Of a DNA stretch of 54,419 nucleotides, positions 45,074 to 53,826 are shown one piece after another. Each line of letters opens with the position of its first letter. The first letter of the stretch is position 1. The stretch covers positions 1-54,419 of the forward strand of contig JAGQZY010000007.1 in the NCBI GenBank assembly GCA_020435205.1. Reading direction: 5' to 3'. This DNA is from Bdellovibrionales bacterium (GTDB lineage: Bacteria; Bdellovibrionota; Bdellovibrionia; Bdellovibrionales; JAGQZY01). The position numbers and the translations under genes are program-made. A model generated the notes under the pieces. It did no database searches. It worked only from the letters and a program-made list of their open reading frames with translations, and was not told where the DNA came from.

Positions 45074-46170
45074 CAGCGCCCCTTCCCTAGAAATTCTTTA
45101 ATGGAACCTAAAATGGCTTCTTTATTTTTAATCTTACTAAGTACAATTCTTTCGTCTTCAGGAAATTCCTTCTCCAGATCTTTATAAAACTGACCACTGC
45201 CATATTTGCTTTCGACCTGCCCATAACCAAAAAAATTCACAGACGGAATTAAATCATTTTTAAGAATTTTCATGCAAAGGCGAGTGTCATCCCCAGACCA
45301 GTTGTCACCATCACTAAAATGAAAAGGATAAATATTCCACTCAGATGGCGGATAGTCCCTTTCAATCATCTCGCGGCAAAGCCGGTAAGCAGAACTAATC
45401 AACGTCCCACCGCTTTCAGAGGTTCTAAAAAAAGTATCTTCGTCCACTTCGCGTGCTGTGGCATCATGAATAATGAAGCGCGTCTCAAGACCTTTATAAT
45501 GTTTTTTTAACCAGGCATTAATCCAAAAACTTTCCAGACGAACGATTTCCTTTTGTTCATTCCCCATAGAGCCCGACACATCCATGATGTAAATCACGAC
45601 AGCATTTGCCTGCGGTTGTTGGGAAACCTTGAAAGACCGGTAACGATAGTCATTTCGAATAGGAATAATCACTGGATCAGTGGGATCATAAATTCCACTA
45701 GCGATATACCGTTTCAAAGCTCTTTTATATGAAGATTTAAAGTGACGAAGGGAGTCTGGGCCAACAGGAGCTAAGCCAGAATATTTGTATTTTTCACTGA
45801 GCATTTTTGTTCCACGGGGTTCAATCCGAGGTAGTTCTAATTCTTCACCCAAAATGTCAGCAAGTTCATCAAAGGTCACATCGACTTCGATATTGTGTTC
45901 GCCCGGATCACTACCTGCTTTGCCATCCCCTGGTTTTTGCTGCCCCTTGCCGACAGCATCTCCCGGCTTTCCTTCCCCTTGGCCCACGCCACCACGTTGC
46001 TTGGGTCCATATTTAAAACGGGGAATATCGATGGATGGCACCGGAATTTTGACATAGTCGTTTTCCCGCTTTCCTATCATCTCGCCGTGGGTGACGTACT
46101 TTTTAAAGTTCTCTTTAATCCTCCCACGGACGATGTCTCGAAAGCGACTTTGGTCTTCACGTATTGACAC
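45073..46170 (-). CDS. yeaH: YeaH/YhbH-family VWA-like protein
   Basis: 365 residues. N-terminal [22 protein letters not shown] and the C-terminal VWA-like part with [21 protein letters not shown] (a DxSxS MIDAS) and [25 protein letters not shown] Gly/Lys-rich low-complexity insert ([16 protein letters not shown]) lies near residue 60-85. It is a DUF444 protein and the partner of PrkA in the conserved unit. The start is GTG, immediately after the prkA stop, so it is translationally coupled; its stop overlaps the spoVR start by 1 bp. Confidence 0.94.
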   Translation of the reverse strand: MSIREDQSRFRDIVRGRIKENFKKYVTHGEMIGKRENDYVKIPVPSIDIPRFKYGPKQRGGVGQGEGKPGDAVGKGQQKPGDGKAGSDPGEHNIEVDVTFDELADILGEELELPRIEPRGTKMLSEKYKYSGLAPVGPDSLRHFKSSYKRALKRYIASGIYDPTDPVIIPIRNDYRYRSFKVSQQPQANAVVIYIMDVSGSMGNEQKEIVRLESFWINAWLKKHYKGLETRFIIHDATAREVDEDTFFRTSESGGTLISSAYRLCREMIERDYPPSEWNIYPFHFSDGDNWSGDDTRLCMKILKNDLIPSVNFFGYGQVESKYGSGQFYKDLEKEFPEDERIVLSKIKNKEAILGSIKEFLGKGR

Positions 46171-46172
46171 CT

Positions 46173-48257
46173 TTAATGACTCTCTTTCACATCTCCGCGA
46201 GCAAAAATACTAGCTACGTATTGTAAGACATCGGTGGCTGAAATTTCATCATAACCAAAATCTTTAATCAATCGAGCTTTTACGATATCGATCTTCTCTT
46301 GCGTTGCTTTATCCGCTTCAGAGGTTACCAGTGACGTAAGCTTAATGCTGTCTTTTTGATCTTCGAAAAGTTTAAGCTCAAGTGCTTTATGGAGGCGTTC
46401 ATTCATGCGGTAATCAAAACTTTTTCCTTCAAGAGAAAGAGCACCAATATAGTTCATAATTTCCCGACGGAAATCATCTTTTCTGGACTCAGGAATATCG
46501 ATCTTCTCTTCAATGGATCGCATCAATCTTTCATTGGGCTCTTCATCTTGGCCCGTGAAGGGGTTTCTTACCTTTTCTTTTTGGGTGTAGGCCTTCACAT
46601 TGTCAATATAGTTAGAACACAAGCGAGAAAGACTTCCCTCGTCGGCACTGATAGCTCTCTGCACTTCAGATTTAATAATTTCCTCATACTCTTTGCGAAC
46701 AATATCAATGAGCTCACGATATTCCGAACGCATATCATCGTTAGAAAGAAGCGAATGATGCTTTAATCCCGCCTCAAGTTCATTAAGAACCATAAATGGA
46801 TTCACCGAACCGCGATTCTGCTGAGCATGAATCAAAGCATTGGAAATCTTGTCTTGGATATAACGAGGCGAGATACCGTCAAGACCTTCACGAACAGTTT
46901 CCTTGCGAAGCTCTTTAATATTATCTTCTGTATAATTAGGGAGGGTTTTCCCATTGTACAGTTTCATTTTTTGCAAACGAGTGAGGTTTGCTTTTTTTGG
47001 CTTTTCGAGTCGAGTAAGAATTGCCCACATAGCCGCCACTTCAGTGGTGTGTGGTGCAATGCTCACTCCGCGAATTCTTTTTTTATTAAAATCGCGCTCG
47101 TAGATACGAATCTCTTCGCCAAGCTTAGTGATATAAGGAATATCAATTTTCACAGTACGGTCGCGAAGGGCTTCCATAAACTCATTATTTTGCAGCCGTC
47201 GATACTCAGGCTCATTGGTGTGCCCAATAATAACTTCATCAATATAGGTTTGAGCAAACTTCTTTGGCTTCACCAAATGCTCTTGTGAGGCACCCAACAA
47301 ATCATAAAGAAAGGCCACATCAAGCTTAAGCACTTCAACAAACTCGATCATTCCTCGGTTAGCTACATTGAATTCTCCATCAAAGTTGAAAGCCCGTGGA
47401 TCTGACTCAGATCCATATTCAGCAATTTTACGATAGTTGATATCACCCGTCAGCTCGGTACTGTCCTGATTTTTTTCATCTTTAGGTTGAAAGGTACCAA
47501 TCCCCACACGATCTGCCTCACTAAGTACAAGTCTTTTCACACGCACATGAGATAGAACTTTATTGAGATCACCGCCATAGATTTCCATGAGATGTTTAAA
47601 AATAAATCGACTCGGCGGCGATAATTCACCTTCAATTTTTACACGAAACTCTGATTTATTGCCCTTATTCACCGATTCAGCCACCTTGGCTCTCAGTTCA
47701 TGGGGCACAAGCAATAAGGGTTCTTCGTGCATGGGGCTTGGAAAAATTTTAGTTTCTTTGCCAAGAAGACCGTCAAGAACACCATCGGGATCCACCCAAT
47801 CAAAAGTGTACATGGCACCTTGATCGGTTTTTGAATAATGCTCCACACCCTTTTTAAGGCGACGACAAATTGTAGACTTCGCACTTCCTACAGGCCCGTG
47901 CAAAAGGATCACCCGCTTTTCCGTACCATAGCCAAGGGCTGCCGAGCGCAGAACGTTGACCAACTTCATCAAAGAAATATCAAGACCAAAAACAGCATCT
48001 TGGCCACCATTTTCCGCATCATCAAAAAACTTGTAGCGAATGATCTTCTTTTTACAATCAATATACTCCTCAGTTCCATATTCAAGAACCATATCGTACA
48101 TTCTTTGAAAAGCGTTGCGCGTGATATGTGGTTTCTCTTTAACAAGCTTCAGGTAGTCGTCAAAGGTTCCTACCCAGTTCAATTCTTGAAAAGAAGATTG
48201 GCCACCCCAATCACTAAGAATATCTTGAAAGTTTAAATCGGACGCTTGGTTACTCAT
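46173..48257 (-). CDS. prkA: PrkA serine protein kinase (AAA+ type)
   Basis: 694 residues, full length. N-terminal AAA+ domain with Walker [10 protein letters not shown], the PrkA-typical FDWVDPDG and [20 protein letters not shown], and Walker B-like [10 protein letters not shown]-terminal kinase-like region (about 370-650, [44 protein letters not shown]). ATG preceded by GAGGAG at 5 nt. PrkA is a stress-linked kinase that acts with YeaH and SpoVR; in E. coli the operon responds to nitrogen and stationary stress. The 143-bp upstream region holds an AT-rich -10-like stretch but no promoter I can name with confidence. Confidence 0.96.
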   Translation of the reverse strand: MSNQASDLNFQDILSDWGGQSSFQELNWVGTFDDYLKLVKEKPHITRNAFQRMYDMVLEYGTEEYIDCKKKIIRYKFFDDAENGGQDAVFGLDISLMKLVNVLRSAALGYGTEKRVILLHGPVGSAKSTICRRLKKGVEHYSKTDQGAMYTFDWVDPDGVLDGLLGKETKIFPSPMHEEPLLLVPHELRAKVAESVNKGNKSEFRVKIEGELSPPSRFIFKHLMEIYGGDLNKVLSHVRVKRLVLSEADRVGIGTFQPKDEKNQDSTELTGDINYRKIAEYGSESDPRAFNFDGEFNVANRGMIEFVEVLKLDVAFLYDLLGASQEHLVKPKKFAQTYIDEVIIGHTNEPEYRRLQNNEFMEALRDRTVKIDIPYITKLGEEIRIYERDFNKKRIRGVSIAPHTTEVAAMWAILTRLEKPKKANLTRLQKMKLYNGKTLPNYTEDNIKELRKETVREGLDGISPRYIQDKISNALIHAQQNRGSVNPFMVLNELEAGLKHHSLLSNDDMRSEYRELIDIVRKEYEEIIKSEVQRAISADEGSLSRLCSNYIDNVKAYTQKEKVRNPFTGQDEEPNERLMRSIEEKIDIPESRKDDFRREIMNYIGALSLEGKSFDYRMNERLHKALELKLFEDQKDSIKLTSLVTSEADKATQEKIDIVKARLIKDFGYDEISATDVLQYVASIFARGDVKESH

Positions 48258-48400
48258 TTGGACTCCTCGGCTAAGCCTCTATATATATTATGCCGAATTC
48301 TTCCCTTACAAACAAGGGAGCGACGCCGTTTATTAAATCATTTAGAAGACTTGCACTCAGCCCTCAGAATTAAAGACACTGAAAAGGCAATATAGGCTAA

Positions 48401-49009
48401 TTATAATTTAAATGTTTTATATTGAGATGTCGGTAAAGGATCAAAAAGGCGGTCCTCCACCTGGACCTTAGCCCTGATTAGCCTGATTTTTAAGGCTTTG
48501 CTGTCTTTTTTAAGAGCTATTTTTCTTCGATCTGCCTCTTCATGATCGATAGTTAAATGAACTTTATGGGTCGGCGAATAACAATCGTATTGTTGTTTAT
48601 TGTCATTGCATGTCCAGTCCCCACCCAGTTCACCAGGCTTGCCAAGGAAGCCAAAAAATTGATCGGGATTTAACGGAAACCTAACCAACTTACTGAATAG
48701 CTCTTGCCCATCGTCCGACTGATAGTGCTTCCCCTCCGTGTGTAGCCAAAGTTGGTTGTCGGAGTTTCTTTTAATAAACGTCGCTATTGGAACATCCATA
48801 AGAGCTCGGACATCCACACGCATACGATCATGGCTAGAATCGCTTGCCCAAGTCACATAAACCCATTTTTTACTGTTGGTTTTTAGATTGATCATTTGGG
48901 CTTTCCCTTGCCAAACTCCTGTGTCCGTTTTGATCCCAGTCCCTTTTGGAGTGGTCACACAGCCAACAAAAAACAAACCGACAATAAGGATAGGAATAAA
49001 ACGGGTCAT
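48401..49009 (-). CDS. LolB-like lipoprotein
   Basis: 202 residues with a lipoprotein signal MTRFIPILIVGLFFVGC (lipobox FVGC, Cys17). The ~150-residue mature part (GVWQGKAQMINLKTNSKKWVYV..., RMRVDVRALMDVPIATFIKRN..., LWLHTEGKHYQSDDG) looks like the LolB/LppX half-barrel lipid-carrier fold: successive antiparallel strands that wrap a hydrophobic cavity. It may carry lipid or lipoprotein between membranes; function is inferred from fold only. It follows the TPR lipoprotein gene by 57 bp on the same strand; AAGGAG lies upstream of the ATG. No operon-end terminator is obvious. Confidence 0.6.
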   Translation of the reverse strand: MTRFIPILIVGLFFVGCVTTPKGTGIKTDTGVWQGKAQMINLKTNSKKWVYVTWASDSSHDRMRVDVRALMDVPIATFIKRNSDNQLWLHTEGKHYQSDDGQELFSKLVRFPLNPDQFFGFLGKPGELGGDWTCNDNKQQYDCYSPTHKVHLTIDHEEADRRKIALKKDSKALKIRLIRAKVQVEDRLFDPLPTSQYKTFKL

Positions 49010-49066
49010 TGGACTCTCCTTGTTAAGAAAGTCTAGCTTATTTCTATTGAATGAGGAAACCTTAGC

Positions 49067-50902
49067 TTATTGAGAGGCCGGTTGACGCCGAGGATCTTGC
49101 GATTCAGCCTGTAGCTTTTTCTCTATGGAGTATATTTTTGACTGGATTTTTTCTTGATTGAGCTTGTCTTTCTCAAGCTCTTTGGCTTTCATATACATAT
49201 CCTTAGCTTTTCTGTGGAGCTTGTATCTAAAGTAAGCATCGCCAAGATGCTCAGCAATAATGCTTTCTTTCTTTTCTTTTGCATGAGCTTTTTCCAGAAG
49301 TTTTACAGCCTCTTGCAATCGATTTTGCTTAAAAAGGACCCAGCCAAGAGTATCCATAATATACCCATCTTCTGGCTGCAGATTGAGAGCTTTGCGGGCT
49401 AACTTTTCCGCCTGATCAAGATTGTTAGTCGCTTCAGCATAAACATAGGCTAAGTAGTTGAGAGCCTGTACATGATCGGCATCGAGGTCAATCACCTTTT
49501 CCATATGTTCAACTGTCTTATCTTTTTGACCTAAACGGTCGTACACTGAACCCAACTGAAAATGGACCTGTTTGTCGTCAGGAAACATTTGAGCGGCTTT
49601 ACTTAATACAGCCCTGGCCTCTTTGATGTTGTTGTTCTCATCTAGCAAAGAAGCATGCAAAACCCAAAACTTTGGATTGTTATTTTGATGATAAAGTCCT
49701 CTTTTTACAGTCTCTATCGCCGAGTCAAAGTTTCCGAGCAGTTTATAAAGGTAAGCACCATGCATGATGGCATCTTCAAAATAGCTACTTCCAAATTTAA
49801 TAGTCTCAAATTGCTGAATGGCAGCTCTGTAGTTTTTAACTTCCTCGTAAAGAGCGCCCAAGTAGAAGCGAACTTTTTCTGAGTCTGGCGAGCGCTGCAA
49901 AATGTTTTCCAACTTATTGATCGCCTCTTTATATTTCTTCTGCTCAATGAGAATCAGAGCAATTTTTAAGCTGGTGTTGAGATTTTCTGGGTCAAAAGAT
50001 TCAACAACACGCAGTTGCTGCTGAGCCTTTTCCATGTTGTCACTAGCCAAATACAACTGGGCTAATCGCTCAGCGACTACATAATGGCTGCCATGTTCAT
50101 CCTGATAAGAACTATAAAGACGTTTGGCTTTTTCTAATTTTTTATTCTGCTCGTAAAGACTTCCTAAAGCCAACACCACTTCCACGGCCTCAGGATCAAG
50201 CTTGAGGCTTGTGACATAAGCCGATTCAGCATTCTTGAAAGAAGGGGTCGGCTGAGAAGAATAGATGCGTCCCAGGTAATACCAAACTTGAGATTTGTCT
50301 TCGATCGCCTTGTTCCGAGAAAGCTTTAAAAAGTGATTAATGGCCGTTTTGAACTCCCCTTTTTCTGCATAGAGAGCGCCAATAAATAGAGAGGCTTCTA
50401 AATCGTTAGGGAAAAATTTAAGCACTTTCTCATACTCGCCCAAAGCTTTGTCGAAGAGATGCATGGCAGAATAAAGTCCGCCCAATAATAGAGCAGCATC
50501 TTTATGCTTCTCGTCGATGGACAAAGCCTCCTGACACTGGCTCACCGCTTCGCTCACTAAACCCAACTTCACGTACTCAAGGGCTAGGCGGTAACGGATT
50601 TGGGCAGAAGACTGATCGTACACCAAAGCGAGCTTATAATTCTCAACAGCTTTTGCTGGATCTTCTTGCAAACTATAGGATTCAGCCATGGTGAAATGAT
50701 AATCTGCCTTGGTTTGCATATAGACATCGTCCACCTGCTCTTTGCTTTGATCCGGAATGGCCATAGATGCTGGCGCATCGCCCTCCACTCTGGCCGCAGA
50801 GCTAATGAAGGGGCTGGAGCTTCCCTTAGGGAAGCCAAGGGTTGAGCAGCCGGCCATCGGCATAAGTGCACAAATTAACACCGCTTTTTTGGTTCTGCTC
50901 AT
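49067..50902 (-). CDS. TPR-repeat lipoprotein
   Basis: 611 residues from ATG 50902 (GGAG 5 nt upstream). Lipoprotein signal MSRTKKAVLICALMPMAGC (lipobox MAGC, Cys19). After a Ser/Pro/Ala linker, about 12 TPR-like helical pairs fill residues 60-590 (for example AVENYKLALVYDQSSAQIRYRLALEY, AISHFLKLSRN, ALNYLAYVYAEATNNLDQAEKLARKALNLQPEDGYIMDTLGWVLF). It resembles outer-membrane assembly or complexosome scaffolds such as PilF/PilW, BamD-like and gliding-associated TPR lipoproteins, but no specific homology can be fixed. A direct repeat at 50929-50963 is just upstream. Confidence 0.75.
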   Translation of the reverse strand: MSRTKKAVLICALMPMAGCSTLGFPKGSSSPFISSAARVEGDAPASMAIPDQSKEQVDDVYMQTKADYHFTMAESYSLQEDPAKAVENYKLALVYDQSSAQIRYRLALEYVKLGLVSEAVSQCQEALSIDEKHKDAALLLGGLYSAMHLFDKALGEYEKVLKFFPNDLEASLFIGALYAEKGEFKTAINHFLKLSRNKAIEDKSQVWYYLGRIYSSQPTPSFKNAESAYVTSLKLDPEAVEVVLALGSLYEQNKKLEKAKRLYSSYQDEHGSHYVVAERLAQLYLASDNMEKAQQQLRVVESFDPENLNTSLKIALILIEQKKYKEAINKLENILQRSPDSEKVRFYLGALYEEVKNYRAAIQQFETIKFGSSYFEDAIMHGAYLYKLLGNFDSAIETVKRGLYHQNNNPKFWVLHASLLDENNNIKEARAVLSKAAQMFPDDKQVHFQLGSVYDRLGQKDKTVEHMEKVIDLDADHVQALNYLAYVYAEATNNLDQAEKLARKALNLQPEDGYIMDTLGWVLFKQNRLQEAVKLLEKAHAKEKKESIIAEHLGDAYFRYKLHRKAKDMYMKAKELEKDKLNQEKIQSKIYSIEKKLQAESQDPRRQPASQ

Positions 50903-51234
50903 AATATCTCCAACAATAAACCTGTTCATCTAAGGACTTATCGGAAGTTCTCTAAGGGACTTAAAGGCGGAGAGTCGGTTCTAGACTGGCTTTTGGGCTA
51001 GTTACCCACTTGCATATGGTTCTCAAAATCAGCTAACTGAGGCTGAGAAAAAATAATTTAAACTATTGAAATAATTTAGGAAATACCAGACTCGCCCAGG
51101 CGCATCCAAGGGGGCTCTATTATTGCCCATCCAAGACCCCCCTCGCTTGACAAGCTGTGGCGGCTGCCATAAGTTTCGCTCAATACAGCAACAATAGGTC
51201 GGTTGCGCCATAAACAATCGATGGGAGGAAAGCC
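50903..51234. other. 332-bp intergenic region between TPR lipoprotein and phaR
   Basis: It contains the upstream region of the minus-strand TPR gene, a pair of direct repeats TCTAAGGACTTA (50929-50940) and TCTAAGGGACTTA (50951-50963) spaced 22 bp apart (about two helical turns), an AT-rich stretch near 51050-51075, a possible GGGGG/CCCCC pairing at 51110-51142, and the phaR promoter. No gene is visible. Confidence 0.45.
51147..51175 (+). promoter_or_regulatory. promoter of the phaR-like gene
   Basis: TTGACA (51147-51152), 17-nt spacer, TAAGTT (51170-51175). The -10 ends 59 nt before the TTG start, leaving room for the strong GGGAGG ribosome-binding site. Confidence 0.6.
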
Positions 51235-51783
51235 TTGATTAGCTCAAACCAAGATAACAACAAGAAAGTGAAAATTATTAAAAGATATCAAAACCGAAAG
51301 CTCTATGACACTCAGCAAAGCTGTTATGTCACGTTGGATGATATCGCCAAAATGATTCGCGCCAATGAAGAAGTTATGGTTATTGATAACAAAACAAAAA
51401 ATGACATCACTGCTGCTACTTTGACCCAAATTATTTTTGAGTCTGAGAAAAAGGCTTCCCAGTATGCTCCTCTTTTTACGCTTCGTGAGATCATCCAACA
51501 TGCAAACGGTAGCATTTCTAGCTATCTTGCAAAGCTTGGCGCTTTCCCTAAAGAATACATTGTGAAATCGGCTCAACCTTCCACATCCAGCAGCAAGTCC
51601 TCTTCTGAGTCTGTTGTTGATAAGGCCGCTGAGTCCTATGACACTGTTAAGCAATCTCTTGAAAATCGCGTTGCGCAAGCCGCCACTCAGGGCGACCAAG
51701 GAAACTACGGTAAACTTCCTGCTCAGGAAGAGACTCCAAGTCTTCCCAACCCTAATAAGAACTTTTTGAATCCTCAGCAATAA
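51235..51783 (+). CDS. polyhydroxyalkanoate synthesis regulator-like (PhaR)
   Basis: 182 residues. The N-terminal 100 residues match PHB_acc_N: KIIKRYQNRKLYDTQQSCYVTLDDIAKMIR, then VIDNKTKNDITAATLTQIIFE and LREIIQHANGSISSYLAKLGAF. This is the DNA-binding/PHB-binding domain of PhaR-type repressors. The C-terminal 70 residues are Ser/Gln-rich and likely disordered. A TTG start with GGGAGG 6 nt upstream is used because no ATG precedes the conserved block. In PHA producers PhaR represses phasin genes; no phasin or pha synthase is in the window, so its target here is open. It ends in a strong terminator. Confidence 0.85.
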   Translation: MISSNQDNNKKVKIIKRYQNRKLYDTQQSCYVTLDDIAKMIRANEEVMVIDNKTKNDITAATLTQIIFESEKKASQYAPLFTLREIIQHANGSISSYLAKLGAFPKEYIVKSAQPSTSSSKSSSESVVDKAAESYDTVKQSLENRVAQAATQGDQGNYGKLPAQEETPSLPNPNKNFLNPQQ

Positions 51784-51810
51784 TTGCTGGTTTTCTATCA
51801 AGGTTTTCAG

Positions 51811-51840
51811 AAGCCCCGCAAATTGTGGGGCTTTTTTTTT
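51811..51840 (+). terminator. intrinsic terminator after the phaR-like gene
   Basis: AAGCCCCGCAA pairs with TTGTGGGGCTT (one G-U pair) around a single A, followed by nine T. A textbook Rho-independent terminator. Confidence 0.9.
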
Positions 51841-51880
51841 TCCTTTTGCCCACGAAACCCGGCCCTTTAGGGAATGATGA

Positions 51881-51910
51881 TTGTTTGCTATTTTGCAAAG
51901 GTGCTAAAAT
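51881..51910 (+). promoter_or_regulatory. promoter of the L,D-transpeptidase gene
   Basis: TTGTTT (51881-51886), 18-nt spacer, TAAAAT (51905-51910). The -10 ends 6 nt before the ATG at 51917, so +1 falls on or next to the A of the start codon. Confidence 0.55.
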
Positions 51911-51916
51911 GGCACC

Positions 51917-52552
51917 ATGCTCAGACTTCTACTCGCTCTCTCTAGCTTGATAATTTATTCTGCGGATACTCTTAAAGATCCGTCGATGGAAAAGTTGCTC
52001 AAAAACTATAAAAAGCAAAATTTTATTGCACCAGAGGCTCTTGATCAGGCCTTTCACTTTTATGTAAATCGTCGAGAGAAAGAAAAATTTCGCAAAGACT
52101 ATATGGCCATTGTCGATTTTACCAAGCCCTCCAATACCAAAAGGCTTTATCTCCTCAGCCTAAAAGAGCCAAAAATGGAGAGCTTTAAAGTATCCCATGG
52201 CAAAGGATCCGATCCTGATCATAATTTAGTGGTCGATAAAATGATCGCCACTCCCCGCTCCAATGGAACCCCCCCTGGCTTTCACCGACTCGCTGAGACC
52301 TACTTTGGGCAGCATGGCCTGAGTATAAAAATGGATGGACTCGAGGAATCCAACAGCACGGATCGCAAAAGACTTATCGTCATGCATGGAGCAAAATATG
52401 TATCCTGGGCTCACACCGGCCGCAGCCAGGGTTGCCCCGCTGTGGAGAAAAAACATATTAAATATTTGGCAGAAAAATTAAAAGAGGGTGGACTGATCTA
52501 CCACTATTTTAAGCCTGCAAAGACTAAGGAAATGAAAAGTGAACCAAAATAG
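51917..52552 (+). CDS. L,D-transpeptidase catalytic-domain protein (YkuD-like fold)
   Basis: 211 residues with a hydrophobic start (MLRLLLALSSLIIYSADT) that exports it. The catalytic part (about 60-200) ends in the family signature: His157 in IVMHGAKYVSWAH and the catalytic Cys173 in GRSQGCPAV. The distance and order H..x..SxGCxxV fit the murein L,D-transpeptidase catalytic-domain branch (YafK-related). It probably makes 3-3 peptidoglycan cross-links or attaches proteins to the wall; a role in cell-envelope remodelling is inference. No Shine-Dalgarno; the mRNA may be leaderless. Its 3' end overlaps the next gene by 14 bp. Confidence 0.75.
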   Translation: MLRLLLALSSLIIYSADTLKDPSMEKLLKNYKKQNFIAPEALDQAFHFYVNRREKEKFRKDYMAIVDFTKPSNTKRLYLLSLKEPKMESFKVSHGKGSDPDHNLVVDKMIATPRSNGTPPGFHRLAETYFGQHGLSIKMDGLEESNSTDRKRLIVMHGAKYVSWAHTGRSQGCPAVEKKHIKYLAEKLKEGGLIYHYFKPAKTKEMKSEPK

Positions 52553-53783
52553 GCTTTCATTGATCTGGCAGCGCCATTGGCAAAAACTCATCACCATTTG
52601 CCTTGCCACGACCGGCTTATTTCTCGTTCAATGCAGTTGTCATAAATCCTATGACAAAGACTTTGAATCCATCTGGAACTTTGCACAAAAGAACATTTAC
52701 CCTCAATCTCTTGTACAAAAGTATTTCACTGAAAAAGAATATTCCGATCTATCCGCAAAAATTAAACAAGCAGAGAGTTGGACTGAATTTGAACAGAGCT
52801 TTAATACTTTTTTAGACCACCTTGGAGTTTCTCATACTCAACTTTATACCAAGGAAAACCCCGACTACTATTTTTTAAGATCTCTTTTTACCACCAAAGA
52901 CCCTAGTCAGCCCAAGATTTATCATATAGGAATGCAAACAAAACTCATTAAAGGCAACTATATTGTCCCTACGACCTTGGAAAAATACCCGGCCTATGAA
53001 GCGGGTCTTAAGCGTGGGGACATGCTCATCTCAGTTGATGGCAAGCCCTTCCATCCCTACTTATCTTTCAATCACTACCCGAAGAAGAAGCATGTCCTTA
53101 AATACATGCGACTGGGTGAAGTTCATTCTGTTTCTATTGCTCCTATCCACGAGTCTCCCCATCTTTCTTTTATTAAGGCTTCAGCTAATAGCGCCTTAGT
53201 CATCAACAAGGGAAGCAAAAATATAGCCTACTATCATCTTTGGACGGGCACCAACGATCAAATTTTAGAAGATCTCAAGGCTTTCGTAAAAAAGCACAGT
53301 GATAAATCTGGAATGATTTTAGATTTGCGTGATGGCTTTGGTGGCGCTTGGTGGCCCTACTTGGATCCATTTTTTAAAGATCGTAACAACTATTTTATAG
53401 CGACCATGAAAAGTAAAAAAGATGGAGAGCCAATGATACCTCCACAGCAAAAAAACAATGACTATTATTCTAAGCCTCTCGTTGTACTTATTAATGAAGG
53501 CGTTCGCTCTGGTAAAGAGTCTTTGGCTTACCAATTCAAGAAAACATCTCGAGCCACATTGGTGGGAAACACGACGGCAGGAGCCTTTAATATGGGCCTT
53601 GGAGGCTTTTCTGATCAAAATAAGGACTATATTTTATATCTTTCTGTGGGAGAAATGTTCCTTGATAGAAAGCAGGTGGAAGGCATTGGCATCCTTCCCG
53701 ATGTCGGTGTCGATTATCCACTGACAGAAAGCCTCCCTTCCGACCCTCAATTAGAAAAGGCTTTGCAAATAATCACTCAATAG
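52539..53783 (+). CDS. S41-family (C-terminal-processing-like) lipoprotein protease
   Basis: 414 residues from GTG 52539. Signal ending LFLVQCSCHKS, plausibly a lipoprotein (lipobox VQC). A PDZ domain (about 135-210, YEAGLKRGDMLISVDGKPFHPY) is followed by the S41 tail-specific protease core (about 220-400): KNIAYYHLWTGTND, MILDLRDGFGGAWWP, then LVVLINEGVRSGKESLAYQFKKTSRATLVGNTTAGAFN, where the Ser of RSGKE occupies the nucleophile position, and a late GIGILPDVGVDYPL. The usual S41 catalytic Lys is in the same block. It overlaps the L,D-transpeptidase by 14 bp (coupled), suggesting shared envelope remodelling. Convergent with the last gene. Confidence 0.75.
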   Translation: MNQNRLSLIWQRHWQKLITICLATTGLFLVQCSCHKSYDKDFESIWNFAQKNIYPQSLVQKYFTEKEYSDLSAKIKQAESWTEFEQSFNTFLDHLGVSHTQLYTKENPDYYFLRSLFTTKDPSQPKIYHIGMQTKLIKGNYIVPTTLEKYPAYEAGLKRGDMLISVDGKPFHPYLSFNHYPKKKHVLKYMRLGEVHSVSIAPIHESPHLSFIKASANSALVINKGSKNIAYYHLWTGTNDQILEDLKAFVKKHSDKSGMILDLRDGFGGAWWPYLDPFFKDRNNYFIATMKSKKDGEPMIPPQQKNNDYYSKPLVVLINEGVRSGKESLAYQFKKTSRATLVGNTTAGAFNMGLGGFSDQNKDYILYLSVGEMFLDRKQVEGIGILPDVGVDYPLTESLPSDPQLEKALQIITQ

Positions 53784-53826
53784 TGAGAAAAATCACTTTA
53801 AACTCAAAACGATTTTTATTTAAAAG

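Noticed and set aside
46356-47288. Two 136-153-residue plus-strand frames inside prkA
   Set aside because: Antisense shadows of the conserved PrkA sequence with no start or domain support.
53782-53797. Terminator between the S41 protease and the last gene
   Set aside because: AGTGA/TCACT gives only a 5-bp stem without a strong T run, too weak to call.
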